From CAZXYS01 sp964645005 (lineage in GTDB: Bacteria; Bacteroidota; Ignavibacteria; Kapaibacteriales; UBA2268), in NCBI GenBank assembly GCA_964645005.1, contig CAZXYS010000024.1, positions 1-64,000 on the forward strand: a DNA stretch of 64,000 nt, read 5' to 3'. The notes under the pieces are model-generated. The model did no database searches and had not been told where the DNA came from. It saw only the letters and a list, made by a program, of their open reading frames with translations. Position numbers and translations under genes: made by a program. This document shows positions 26,581 to 34,616 of the stretch, piece after piece (within the stretch, counting starts at the first letter, position 1; each line of letters opens with the position of its first letter).

Positions 26581-27522
26581 TCACCTGATTAATTTTCTCC
26601 ACTGATTTCTTATGACATTAAGAGCACTCAATTTTAGATCTGTCTTTGTTTTATTTTTTGATGATTTTAAATTTCTTATGATTTTGTAAAAAATAATTTT
26701 CAGACCTGTTTGCATATATTCAAGTCTGATATAAGCTCTTGTGTGAAAGGGGCTGTAATGCTTTCGGCAGAATAGTATCTTGCTTTCAATTAAAAATCCC
26801 GCAATTTTTTCATTAGCAGAAAATTGCTCATCCGTACCGCCACGAAAGTGAATTACTTTTGCATTAGGCTGGAAAATCACAACGAAGCCTGTTTTTTTCA
26901 ATCTGTAGCAGAAATCAGTTTCCTCGGTAAAAAGGAAATAATCCTCGTCAAAACCGCCTATTTTTTCAAACACTTCCCTGCGAACTGCCATGACAGCGCC
27001 ATCGACATAGTCTACATCTTTGGTGAATCTGTCTATAGGCAGCTTCTTCCAGAATTTTGCTCTTAACCCCCTTTGAAAAGACTTCACAAAAAATAATTCA
27101 AGAAATCCCAACCGGAAGCCGGGGAAATCGCTATAACTATTCTGCCACGAGCCGTCACGGAAAACTTGCTGAGGTCCGGCAACGCCTACCTCATCATTTT
27201 TTTCGATAGTATCTAAAAGGTTGCTGATAGCGCCTTCTTGGTAAATAACGTCGGGATTAGAGATAATCAACGCCTCAGCATAAGATTTGCTGACGCCGAG
27301 GTTAATAGCGGCTGCATAGCCAAGATTCTCATCACTTTTAACCGCCAATATTTCAGGATATTTTTTCTCGACGAGATCGACAGTGTTGTCTTCGGAGGCA
27401 TTGTCAACCACAATTATTCCCGGGTTTAGCTCTGAGGCGGTTTTTTTTATTGATTCGAGGCATTCTTCGATATACTGGGCGCTGTTGTATGTAATTACTA
27501 TGATGTCTAATTTAACGGACAT
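26581..27522 (-). CDS. family 2 glycosyltransferase
   Basis: 313 residues. The GT-A fold N-terminal half has LDIIVITYNSAQYIEECL (4-21), VVDNASEDNTVD with the nucleotide-binding acidic residues, and LIISNPDVIY as the DxD-like site. Then VDYVDGAVMAVRREVFEKIGGFDE and EETDFCYRLKKTGF give the acceptor-side ED motif. The domain order matches rhamnosyl/WbbL-like GT2 enzymes that build cell-surface polysaccharides on the cytoplasmic face. A basic C-terminus (KSSKNKTKTDLK) suggests membrane association. It stands alone, without a polysaccharide cluster. Confidence 0.9.
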   Translation of the reverse strand: MSVKLDIIVITYNSAQYIEECLESIKKTASELNPGIIVVDNASEDNTVDLVEKKYPEILAVKSDENLGYAAAINLGVSKSYAEALIISNPDVIYQEGAISNLLDTIEKNDEVGVAGPQQVFRDGSWQNSYSDFPGFRLGFLELFFVKSFQRGLRAKFWKKLPIDRFTKDVDYVDGAVMAVRREVFEKIGGFDEDYFLFTEETDFCYRLKKTGFVVIFQPNAKVIHFRGGTDEQFSANEKIAGFLIESKILFCRKHYSPFHTRAYIRLEYMQTGLKIIFYKIIRNLKSSKNKTKTDLKLSALNVIRNQWRKLIR

Positions 27523-27658
27523 TAATTCCCATATTTTTAAAGAAAATTATCTAAAAGCCGAATAATTTATTAATTTTAAAATTGCAACTTCGTTAAAACA
27601 AAATTCAAAGTTAACTTATTTCCTTGAATTTTCTAAATGAATATATCAGCGGCGATAG

Positions 27659-29176
27659 ATGAAGACATTGAGTAAAATTTTTAACGGATTTCTCAATTGG
27701 GTAGAAAAGATCGGAAATAAGCTGCCTGATCCGTTCTTCATATTTTCGGGACTGGCTATCTTGGTGGTCATTATTTCGTGGATTGCTTCATCCTTCGGTG
27801 TATCAGTGGAACATCCGGGCACCGGCGAGATCATAGCCGCCGATAATTTGTTGGACAAAGAAGGCATCCGACGAATGCTGACCGAAGCCGTCGATAATTT
27901 TACAGGATTTCCACCGCTGGGGATTGTGCTTGTTACAATAATCGGTATTGGTGTTGCGGACAAATCGGGATTTTTTGCTGCCGCGCTGAAGCATATAGTT
28001 ACATTTGTTCCTGCAGCGTTGCTGACACCTACATTAATATTTGCCGGTGTTACCAGCAATATCATAGCTGATGCAGGAATTGTCGTGCTCCCACCCTTGG
28101 GAGCATTGCTGTTCGCCAGTCTGGGCAGGCATCCGATTGCAGGATTGTCTGCTGCATTTGCGGGTGTGGTCGGCGGTTTCAGCGCAAATTTTTTCATAAC
28201 GGCACTGGATCCTCTGCTGTCGGGATTTACCGATCCGGCAGCAAAAATGATCGATCCGGCTTATGATGTTTATCCAACAGCCAATTATTTTTTTATGATT
28301 GCTTCGGTGTTTTTGGTTGTCGGTATCGGAACATTTGTTAATAATAAGATAATTGAGCCGCGGCTTGGTGAATGGAAAAATTCCGGTTATGTAAAAGACT
28401 CAGAACTCGAATCTCTCGGCAAGAGAGAGAAGCGCGCTTTGTGGGTAACTTATGCTTCAATCATTATAATGATGACGCTAATTGTGGTAATGACCATTCC
28501 ACAAGATGGCATCCTGCGGGACACGGAAGGAAAGATAATACCACTATTTAAGAGCATCGTCACATTAATTTTGCTGATATTTTTCATATCCGGCTTGATC
28601 TACGGGATAGCTGCCGGTACTATCAAGAACAGTAAACAACTTGCAACAATGCTGGCAGATTCTATGTCTACAATGGGTGCGTATATTATCCTCGCTTTCG
28701 CTGCCGGGCAATTTATTGCATTTTTCGGCTGGAGCAATCTGGGATTGATCACTGCCGTTAAAGGTGCGGATTTTCTGAAGGGTATCGGCTTTGAAGGAGT
28801 ACCTCTTCTAATGTCGTTTTTCGTATTTTCAACGACGATGAATATTTTTATTTACAGCGCATCGGGCAAGTGGGCTCTTTTCGCACCGGTTTTTGTCCCG
28901 ATGTTCATGCTCATGGGCTTTTCACCCGAGACGACTCAGATGATATACAGAGTTGGGGATTCAATCACGAATATTATTACACCACTTTTGCCATACTTTC
29001 CCATTGTTATAGTCTTTGCTAAAAAATTCGATCCGGAAATGAACTTCGGCAGGCTGCTTGCGAATCTTATGCCTTATTCAATCGCTTTCTTCATTACCTG
29101 GGGGATCTTCCTTTTGATATGGCTGCTTCTTGGAATGCCTCCGGGACCGGATGCAGGCATGTATTATACGCCTTAA
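27659..29176 (+). CDS. AbgT-family transporter
   Basis: 505 residues with about 11-13 membrane segments. Features match the AbgT family (p-aminobenzoyl-glutamate importers and sulfonamide exporters): the N-terminal FLNWVEKIGNKLPDPFFIF, GIGVADKSGFFAAAL, the repeated hairpin region AGVTSNIIADAGIVVLPPLG, and the C-terminal SITNIITPLLPYFPIVIVFA. Members use an ion gradient. The true substrate here (folate breakdown products, peptides or drugs) is not determinable. It is monocistronic, divergent from the glycosyltransferase. Confidence 0.93.
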   Translation: MKTLSKIFNGFLNWVEKIGNKLPDPFFIFSGLAILVVIISWIASSFGVSVEHPGTGEIIAADNLLDKEGIRRMLTEAVDNFTGFPPLGIVLVTIIGIGVADKSGFFAAALKHIVTFVPAALLTPTLIFAGVTSNIIADAGIVVLPPLGALLFASLGRHPIAGLSAAFAGVVGGFSANFFITALDPLLSGFTDPAAKMIDPAYDVYPTANYFFMIASVFLVVGIGTFVNNKIIEPRLGEWKNSGYVKDSELESLGKREKRALWVTYASIIIMMTLIVVMTIPQDGILRDTEGKIIPLFKSIVTLILLIFFISGLIYGIAAGTIKNSKQLATMLADSMSTMGAYIILAFAAGQFIAFFGWSNLGLITAVKGADFLKGIGFEGVPLLMSFFVFSTTMNIFIYSASGKWALFAPVFVPMFMLMGFSPETTQMIYRVGDSITNIITPLLPYFPIVIVFAKKFDPEMNFGRLLANLMPYSIAFFITWGIFLLIWLLLGMPPGPDAGMYYTP

Positions 29177-29190
29177 TTTATAAAAATAAG

Positions 29191-29259
29191 CCTGAGCCTA
29201 TCGAAATATAACAGTCTTGTTTTATCATATCAAAGATGTGAAAATGCGATAGACTCAGG
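29191..29259. repeat. inverted repeat between convergent genes
   Basis: CCTGAGCCTATCG on the left pairs with CGATAGACTCAGG on the right, with one mismatch and a 43-base loop. It lies between the convergent AbgT gene and the secreted-protein gene and could end transcription or be a dispersed repeat. Confidence 0.5.
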
Positions 29260-29343
29260 GTCTACAAAGTTATCCTAAAGAATTTTGATTAGAAACTTTT
29301 TTTGATTTTCAATAATTTAATATATACAAAATTTAAATCAATG

Positions 29344-30618
29344 TCAAGTTTTCGGCTTCTTTTTCTTTGCTGCCGGGAATAGTATGTTATTCAGGATGAG
29401 CCTGTAACCCGGTGAATTCTTATGAAGTGAGAGATCTGTCGGCGGATCGCCAACCTGATGGCGGTAATCTTCCGGATCGTGACCGGCAAACCATGTAAAA
29501 GTGCCTCTGCCGAGGTTGCCGTGGATATACTTTACTTCGTCGGTTCCTTCTCGCTGCCCTAACAAAATAACTGAATTTTTTATGAATTCCTCGTGAAAAG
29601 CGGTAGTCTGTCCCAAAAATCCTTTTACAACATTGACATGGCACTGTGTCAGCATTGTCGGTACCGGATCGTATTTTGCGGAAAAGTCGAAAAGGGTGAA
29701 ATAATCAGTTTCGGGATTGCCAATGCCTCTTTCAGGTCGGACGTCTATTTCGGAATATTCATATTCATAGGGATTCATGATCAGCTTAAAATCTTCAAAA
29801 GCCAGAGTTTTTGAATAGTCAAGTTTTTGATTGGCATTGGGATCAGCAGGATCTCCGTCGTATACGTTATGGCAGATATCCACATTCTGCGCCGCCAGGG
29901 ATATATCATAAGAATCGGTAGCACTGCACATTGCAAAAAGGAAGCCGCCGCCGGTTACATAATCCTTAATTTTCTGTGCGACGGCTAATTTTAAGTGAGA
30001 AACTTTTTTGAAACCTAATTTCTGAGCCATTCCTTCGTTTAGTGAAACCATCTGGATGTACCAGGGCTGATTATGATATCCTGCATAAAATTTTCCGTAT
30101 TGACCGGTGAAATCCTCGTGGTGAAGGTGGAGCCAGTCATAATTATCGAGTGAATCATGAATTACTTCCTCGTCCCAGATTATATCATGCGGGACTTCGG
30201 CATATTCCAGAGCAAGGCGCACGGCATCATCCCATGGCTGTGCGCCGGGAGGTGCATACACAGCTATTTCCGGGGCTTTCTCCAAACGTACGGCATCCAT
30301 ATTTACGCCTTCGGCTTTTACTTCCGAATATATTTGGGAGGCTTTGGCACCACTGATCTTTTCGAAAAGGACACCGCGTATCCTGCATTCCGCAGCAATG
30401 ACGTCAGAGTAGTCCATCATAAACGAGCCGCCCCGATAATTGAGAAGCCAGTCCGCGTTATATCCTTCTTTCAGTGCCCAGTATGTAAGACCATAGGCTT
30501 TTAGATGGTCGGTTTGAGCAAGATCCATAGGGATAATGATTTTTTGCGCCTGAATTGCCGATGATGTAGTAAATAATAATATTATTAATACCAAAAATTT
30601 ATTGAAACCTGTTCTCAT
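29344..30618 (-). CDS. secreted protein of the family often labelled asparagine synthetase B
   Basis: 424 residues with a signal peptide (MRTGFNKFLVLIILLFTTSSAIQA). Homologues in Bacteroidota are commonly annotated asparagine synthetase B, but no N-terminal catalytic Cys and no PP-loop SGGxDS motif is visible, and export argues against that role. The middle resembles a class I amidotransferase/ThuA-like fold (APEIAVYAPPGAQPWDD near 117-131, then YVTGGGFLFAMCSATDSYD). The conserved blocks DWLHLHHEDFTGQ and WFAGHDPEDY have His/Asp residues that could bind metal. The function is unknown. It is a single gene with a divergent regulator upstream. Confidence 0.75.
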   Translation of the reverse strand: MRTGFNKFLVLIILLFTTSSAIQAQKIIIPMDLAQTDHLKAYGLTYWALKEGYNADWLLNYRGGSFMMDYSDVIAAECRIRGVLFEKISGAKASQIYSEVKAEGVNMDAVRLEKAPEIAVYAPPGAQPWDDAVRLALEYAEVPHDIIWDEEVIHDSLDNYDWLHLHHEDFTGQYGKFYAGYHNQPWYIQMVSLNEGMAQKLGFKKVSHLKLAVAQKIKDYVTGGGFLFAMCSATDSYDISLAAQNVDICHNVYDGDPADPNANQKLDYSKTLAFEDFKLIMNPYEYEYSEIDVRPERGIGNPETDYFTLFDFSAKYDPVPTMLTQCHVNVVKGFLGQTTAFHEEFIKNSVILLGQREGTDEVKYIHGNLGRGTFTWFAGHDPEDYRHQVGDPPTDLSLHKNSPGYRLILNNILFPAAKKKKPKT

Positions 30619-30742
30619 ATTTTACCTTTTTATTTTGTGATAATACTATTATTGCAACGATTTGAAATTCGGTAAATTGTTAGATCATATCATTGATTGT
30701 TGAGCTTAAATAAAAAATTATGTTGTACGAAAAATCATATAA

Positions 30743-30750
30743 TAACTTTG
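30743..30750 (+). promoter_or_regulatory. possible Bacteroidota-type -7 box upstream of the PerR-like gene
   Basis: TAACTTTG matches TAnnTTTG, with a TTG at 30723-30725 (17-base spacing). It lies about 140 bp before the gene, so the leader would be long. A loose inverted repeat (ATGTATATACTT / AAGTATACAT) lies at about 30765-30803 downstream of it. Confidence 0.25.
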
Positions 30751-30853
30751 CCATATTTGTGTCAGAATGTATATACTTACCAAAAATTTTCAAAAGTATA
30801 CATTTTTTAAAATAAAATTTTGACTGTTGCGTTAAATCATTCTAAATTGATAT

Positions 30854-30867
30854 TTATTCATAAATAA
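30854..30867. promoter_or_regulatory. candidate PerR/Fur-type operator
   Basis: TTATTCATAAATAA is a near-perfect 5-4-5 palindrome 23 bp before the PerR-like start. Its AT-rich form is similar in style to PerR boxes. Position and symmetry suggest autoregulation; no experiment supports it. Confidence 0.35.
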
Positions 30868-30890
30868 GAATTATTATAAACTAAGAAAAA

Positions 30891-31319
30891 ATGATAAAGT
30901 CAGAAGACATAAAGAAAAAAATAACAGACTCGGGGTTGAAAGTAACTCACCAGCGCATAGCTGTATATGAAGCGCTGGCAAATTCCAAAGAACACCCCAC
31001 AGCAGAGATGCTTACTGAGCATGTAAACGAGAAATATCCTTATATCTCTACTGCGACAGTCTACAAAACATTAGACACATTCGTTCAAAAAGGGTTAATA
31101 TTTAAAGTAAAAACCGACAGCGACAAAATGAGATATGATGCATCGACAGAGCAGCATCACCACATTTACTGCAAAGACACCGGCGAAATAAAAGATTATC
31201 ATGACGAAGAATTAAATAGGCTTTTAAAAGAGCATTTCAGAAAGAAAAATATAGAAAATTTCGAAATCGAAGATATAAAACTGCAGATAATGGGTCATCA
31301 TAAAAATAGTAAAAAGTAA
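30891..31319 (+). CDS. Fur-family regulator, PerR-like
   Basis: 142 residues. The winged helix spans 1-80 with the recognition region ISTATVYKTLDTFVQKGLI. The regulatory metal ligands are visible: H35, the PerR-typical aspartate D83 (RYDAS), H89 and H91 (HHHIYC), and acidic/His residues near 102-104. The CxxC pairs that bind structural zinc in B. subtilis PerR are missing; only C94 remains. A peroxiredoxin gene follows 72 bp downstream, so peroxide-sensing repression of it is the natural inference. The start follows an A-rich leader. Confidence 0.88.
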   Translation: MIKSEDIKKKITDSGLKVTHQRIAVYEALANSKEHPTAEMLTEHVNEKYPYISTATVYKTLDTFVQKGLIFKVKTDSDKMRYDASTEQHHHIYCKDTGEIKDYHDEELNRLLKEHFRKKNIENFEIEDIKLQIMGHHKNSKK

Positions 31320-31391
31320 ATCTTTGACATATATGCAGTTAGTCTTTCAATATCAACTAATTATTTTTTAACAATTCAAAGGAGTATTGAT

Positions 31392-32039
31392 ATGGAAAAT
31401 CAAATGCCCTTATTAGGCGACAAATTTCCCGAGATGGAAGTTCAGACGACATACGGTGTATTCAAATTACCCGAGCATTACAAAGGAAAATGGTTTATTC
31501 TGTTTAGTCACCCGGCGGATTTCACACCGGTTTGCACCACAGAATTCGTTGCTTTTCAGAAAAGATATGAAGAATTCAAAAAGTATAACACCGAGCTTAT
31601 CGGACTGAGTATCGATCAGGTATATTCACATATCAAATGGGTTCAGTGGATCAAGGAAAATCTTGATACGGAAATTGAATTTCCCATTATTGCTGATGAT
31701 GGCACGGTAGCTAAAACATTAGGTATTGTACACCCGGGCAAAGGCAAGAACACTGTCCGCGCAGTCTTCTTCGTGGACCCTGAAGGAACACTCAGAACGA
31801 TAGTATATTATCCTCAGGAACTCGGACGTAACTTTGATGAATTCCTCAGAGTTATCCAGGCGCTGCAGACAGCCGACAAAGAAAAAGTTGCCATGCCTGC
31901 AAACTGGCCCAACAATGAAATAATTGGCAACAAGGTAATAGTACCGCCGGCAGCCGATATTAAAAGTATAGAATACAAACAAAAGAAATACGATAATTAT
32001 GATTGGTGGTTCTGCTACAGAGACATCAACGAAAAGTAG
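31392..32039 (+). CDS. peroxiredoxin, Prx6/archaeal type
   Basis: 215 residues. It reduces peroxides through the peroxidatic cysteine C48 in PADFTPVCTTE. The C-terminal extension (LQTADKEKVAMPANWPNNEIIGNKVIVPP and the terminal DWWFCYRD) is typical of the long Prx6-like, archaeal-style 2-Cys/1-Cys group. C208 near the end may act as resolving cysteine. It is cytoplasmic. AAGGAG lies at ideal distance from the ATG. It is probably in the PerR-like regulon and ends in a strong hairpin. Confidence 0.95.
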   Translation: MENQMPLLGDKFPEMEVQTTYGVFKLPEHYKGKWFILFSHPADFTPVCTTEFVAFQKRYEEFKKYNTELIGLSIDQVYSHIKWVQWIKENLDTEIEFPIIADDGTVAKTLGIVHPGKGKNTVRAVFFVDPEGTLRTIVYYPQELGRNFDEFLRVIQALQTADKEKVAMPANWPNNEIIGNKVIVPPAADIKSIEYKQKKYDNYDWWFCYRDINEK

Positions 32040-32051
32040 TATTTAAACATA

Positions 32052-32082
32052 GATGTGCCACACCTTTAAGGTGTGGTACATC
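32052..32082 (+). terminator. rho-independent terminator of the peroxiredoxin gene
   Basis: Stem GATGTGCCACACC / GGTGTGGTACATC (one G-T pair) with a short TTTAA loop, followed by GTGTTTATTTTTTAT. Confidence 0.8.
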
Positions 32083-32093
32083 GTGTTTATTTT

Positions 32094-32321
32094 TTATGCC
32101 AGATTTAATCCTCCGGCGAGAAGACTTTCGTCGAACTCGCACGAGATGAGGGATTTAAGCGGAAATTTTTTGGAAGCATTAAGAATTTCAATCCCAACAA
32201 TTTCTTTTTTATCGTTCATATCAAGATTTACACCTTCGGAGATCTCGACGACGCCCGTGGGCTTTTTATCCGAAAGCTGAATGTAAGCTGCGTCCGCTTC
32301 TTTGTCATATTTAATCTTCAT
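32094..32321 (-). CDS. DUF2283 family protein
   Basis: 75 residues. The start MKIKYDKEADAAYIQLSD is the hallmark of DUF2283, small beta-rich proteins of unknown activity. The gene overlaps the end of the DUF4258 gene by 11 bp and is translationally coupled to it. DUF2283 genes are often paired with DUF4258 genes, an arrangement suggested to be toxin-antitoxin-like; in that case this would be the antitoxin. That role is inference. Confidence 0.85.
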   Translation of the reverse strand: MKIKYDKEADAAYIQLSDKKPTGVVEISEGVNLDMNDKKEIVGIEILNASKKFPLKSLISCEFDESLLAGGLNLA

Positions 32322-32565
32322 CTTTTTTCCCTTTTTTTAGTGGATACGCAGTGATAATATAAACTTTGTTTCTTTCAATATATTTAAAGATCACTTTTAG
32401 CGGTAATCCATGCTTCAGTCGGTAAGTCTCGTCGATCGCGAAAGTAACCTTGCCAGGCAGGATACCGCTTCCGAGTTCCTTGCCGATAGCTTTTTTCAGG
32501 TCATTGTCTTTAATGCCATAGACTTCGACCCTTTCTTTTGCATGACGTGAATAAATTAGCTCCAT
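32311..32565 (-). CDS. DUF4258 family protein
   Basis: 84 residues. MELIYSRHAKERVEVYGI at the N-terminus and LKVIFKYIERNKVYIITAY toward the end match the DUF4258 pattern (S-R-H-A-x-E-R ... V-x-x-A/T-Y), a fold related to RelE/BrnT-type small ribonucleases. It is the first gene of a two-gene unit with DUF2283. It may be a toxin, but catalytic residues are not established for the family. Confidence 0.85.
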   Translation of the reverse strand: MELIYSRHAKERVEVYGIKDNDLKKAIGKELGSGILPGKVTFAIDETYRLKHGLPLKVIFKYIERNKVYIITAYPLKKGKKDED

Positions 32566-32669
32566 TGCAACGCCGCACTACCGGATATATTTATAATTCA
32601 AAATAACGATTAACTCAATTGCGAGATATATTCTTAGCGAATATAAGAACAATCGAGGAGTTTTGAAAA

Positions 32670-32777
32670 TGGGGGTTCCTATCTTTTCCTGATCTCTATG
32701 GCAATAAAGCAGCTACTTTAGCTGATGGATTAGTTGATTCCGGCGCACGGCATTTATTTTTATCGATTGTTAATTAA
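32670..32777 (+). pseudogene. remnant of a T9SS C-terminal sorting domain
   Basis: Hidden in the 353-bp gap after the DUF4258 gene, frame 3 reads PDLYGNKAATLADGLVDSG and on to a TAA at 32775-32777. This closely resembles the middle and end of T9SS type A sorting domains (YDLYGNKVATLVDG...SG). It is preceded in frame by a stop and has no start. It is best explained as the 3' end of a lost exported-protein gene. The rest of the gap shows nothing. Confidence 0.5.
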
Positions 32778-32918
32778 TGGAAAGATGCGAACGGGAAAAG
32801 TAATTAAAGTCAGATAAGCAAATATGAAGTTTGATGATTTTTCGTTTATAAATGTGTAAATTGTAAAGAAATTAAAGTAATAAAAAAAATAGTCCATAAA
32901 TATATAGTCAGGAATTCT

Positions 32919-33131
32919 ATGAAAGCAGTCGAATTTAATACCCAAATGAAAAACCGAACAATTAAAGTTCCTGAAAATTTGATCTCTGAATTATCAGAGA
33001 ATAAGAATATAAGGGTCATTGTATTGTTTGAAGACAAAGATGATAAAGAAGAAAAAGACTTTAAAAACTTAACTAAGGAACAATTCTTAGCCGGATCTTC
33101 CGATAGTGATTCAATTTATGACAGTTACTAA
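32919..33131 (+). CDS. MazE-like/antitoxin-type small protein
   Basis: 70 residues. MKNRTIKVPENLISELSENKNIRVIVLFED looks like the beta-strand plus helix start of small antitoxins attached to MazF/PemK toxins, with an acidic, flexible C-terminus (SSDSDSIYDSY). It ends one base before the ATG of a degenerate PemK/MazF-like toxin, the usual antitoxin-toxin spacing. The gene appears intact, so it may be a surviving antitoxin without its toxin. Family assignment is by context and general form. Confidence 0.6.
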   Translation: MKAVEFNTQMKNRTIKVPENLISELSENKNIRVIVLFEDKDDKEEKDFKNLTKEQFLAGSSDSDSIYDSY

Positions 33132-33132
33132 A

Positions 33133-33284
33133 ATGAATAAACTTCAGTTCGGTGATATAGTACTTCAGTAATTCGATTACACAAAATAGCAACAATAGAA
33201 AATGATCTGATCGATAAAAAAATCAGACAATTTAATGAAAAATTAATTAAGAAATTAAAGGCTGCATTTAGAAAATTGATATAG
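33133..33284 (+). pseudogene. internally deleted PemK/MazF-type toxin
   Basis: The ATG at 33133 starts MNKLQFGDIVLQ, the conserved N-terminus of PemK/MazF toxins, and then hits a stop. From 33183, in another frame, the text resumes KIATIENDLIDKKIRQF up to KLKAAFRKLI and a TAG at 33282. This matches the C-terminal end of the same family. The central ~60 residues with the catalytic Arg are gone. The 1-bp spacing to the antitoxin-like gene supports the reading. Confidence 0.6.
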
Positions 33285-33291
33285 TATTTTT

Positions 33292-33990
33292 CTAAAACCT
33301 CACCCACAGCCTTACAGCCATCCCTCGATTCCTATTCCACGCCGGGCGCCAGCTAACGCCGAGATCCTCGCTGACATTGAAATCGAAGAGGTGGGCGCCG
33401 ACGTAAGCATCCACCGCCGCGAAAATATATACGCCCAGCAGGTACAAGCCATTCAGGTCGCGGTTGTCGCGGTAGAATTCGCGTTCCTGTTTTGCTATAT
33501 TCAGCGAATCGTTGACAGTTGATAGTCTAGATTGCAATTGTGAGGGATCCTCGCCCGGCGGCAGCTGCTCGATCTGCTTTTGCAGGCTGGTGGATTCCGC
33601 TTTCAGTCTGTCCGCAACCTTCGCGGCATCCGAGAACTGCGACCAGTAATTAGCAATATTATAAATGAGAAAACCCGAAGCGCCTGCAAATATGGGCGTC
33701 TTCCAGTAATCTTCCGTGTAGATCTGTCCCAGCCCGGGGAATACAAATGACCAGATGAGCGCAGTCGTCGGTGATTTAGTCATAGTGAATTCGGTATCAC
33801 TTTTCGGAGTGTTGAGCAGCTCGTCGGAGGTATATCTCTTGACGCTGTCGCGGATATAGACGGAATCGTCAGGCGCAACCTCGTAATCGAATCTGACGCT
33901 ATCCTCCTTTTCCTGCGGGAACAAAGTCCCTGCAGGAAAAAGCATCAATCCCAGTAAGAGAACAATATATGTTTTTAAAATATTGCGCAT
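33292..33990 (-). CDS. DUF5683 domain envelope protein
   Basis: 232 residues. A signal peptide (MRNILKTYIVLLLGLMLFPAGTLF) is followed by the DUF5683 core: TALIWSFVFPGLGQIYTEDYWKTP, a glycine-rich hydrophobic hairpin that resembles membrane-embedded small domains. A coiled-coil-like middle (KVADRLKAESTSLQKQIEQL) comes before a second hydrophobic patch (LYLLGVYIFAAVDAYVGAHL). It is common in Bacteroidota and Ignavibacteria; the function is unknown. It is a single gene. Confidence 0.8.
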   Translation of the reverse strand: MRNILKTYIVLLLGLMLFPAGTLFPQEKEDSVRFDYEVAPDDSVYIRDSVKRYTSDELLNTPKSDTEFTMTKSPTTALIWSFVFPGLGQIYTEDYWKTPIFAGASGFLIYNIANYWSQFSDAAKVADRLKAESTSLQKQIEQLPPGEDPSQLQSRLSTVNDSLNIAKQEREFYRDNRDLNGLYLLGVYIFAAVDAYVGAHLFDFNVSEDLGVSWRPAWNRNRGMAVRLWVRF

Positions 33991-34064
33991 GAGACATTTT
34001 TGTCATTTAATTATTCAGGTTCTTTAATGAGCTGCTATATCAACCGCAGGGTTTGAGACCTGAT

Positions 34065-34090
34065 CAACCGCAGGGTTAACCCTGCGGTTG
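34065..34090. repeat. perfect 26-bp palindrome
   Basis: CAACCGCAGGGTT followed directly by its exact reverse complement. A half copy (CAACCGCAGGGTTT) lies 24 bp to the left at 34041. Located between the ridA stop and the DUF5683 start, both on the minus strand, so it may end the ridA transcript. Confidence 0.7.
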
Positions 34091-34134
34091 ATTAAAACCC
34101 AAATTCTGTCTACTGGTAATATCATCAGATGCTA

Positions 34135-34512
34135 TCATTCCACCACCGCTACAGCATCCATGCCAAGAAGCGCACCCTTGGGCATAGCCGCAACTTCGAC
34201 AGCCGTGCGCGCAGGCTCGCTCTCGCTGAAATACTCGGCGTAGATCTCATTTACAGTTGCGAAATCGCCCATATCAGTAAGAAAAATATTGACCTTTACG
34301 ACATCGCTCAATTTTCCGCCGGCTTCTTCCAAAATCATCTTAATATTTTCAAGCACTTGGCGCGCCTGCGATTGTACATCATTTCCGGGATAATTGCCTT
34401 CAGGGGTGAGCCCTATCTGATCCGAAATATAGATTTGATTGCCCGCTTTTATCGCCTGCGAGTATGGTCCTACCGGCGCTGCCGCTTTACTTGTATAAAT
34501 CTGAGTTTTCAT
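34135..34512 (-). CDS. ridA: RidA family reactive imine/enamine deaminase
   Basis: 125 residues starting at MKTQIYTSKAAAPVGPYSQA. RidA proteins hydrolyse 2-aminoacrylate and related enamine/imine intermediates and form trimers. Family blocks present: PVGPYSQAIKAGNQIYISDQIG, VKVNIFLTDMGDFATVNEIY and the ESEPARTAVEVAAMPKGALLGM end with the conserved substrate Arg. The frame extends upstream to 34623, but that part translates a palindromic repeat (DLWSV twice), so the internal ATG is the true start. It lies after the ROK kinase gene on the same strand. Confidence 0.92.
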   Translation of the reverse strand: MKTQIYTSKAAAPVGPYSQAIKAGNQIYISDQIGLTPEGNYPGNDVQSQARQVLENIKMILEEAGGKLSDVVKVNIFLTDMGDFATVNEIYAEYFSESEPARTAVEVAAMPKGALLGMDAVAVVE

Positions 34513-34566
34513 AATTACACCATTTTTTTGTTTTGAAAATTCTTCTTTTTTAGTGTGTGTTTTTTT

Positions 34567-34616
34567 GACAGACCAGAGGTCTGCTCTGCCATTTGGGACA
34601 GACCAGAGGTCTGTCC
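34567..34616. repeat. two copies of a palindromic repeat
   Basis: GACAGACCAGAGGTCTG occurs at 34567-34583 and 34597-34613. The second copy is part of a perfect palindrome with arms GGACAGACC/GGTCTGTCC. It separates the ROK and ridA genes and may terminate or attenuate transcription. Confidence 0.8.

Noticed and set aside
29344..30618. Asparagine synthetase
   Set aside because: No synthetase or glutaminase motifs, and a signal peptide is present.
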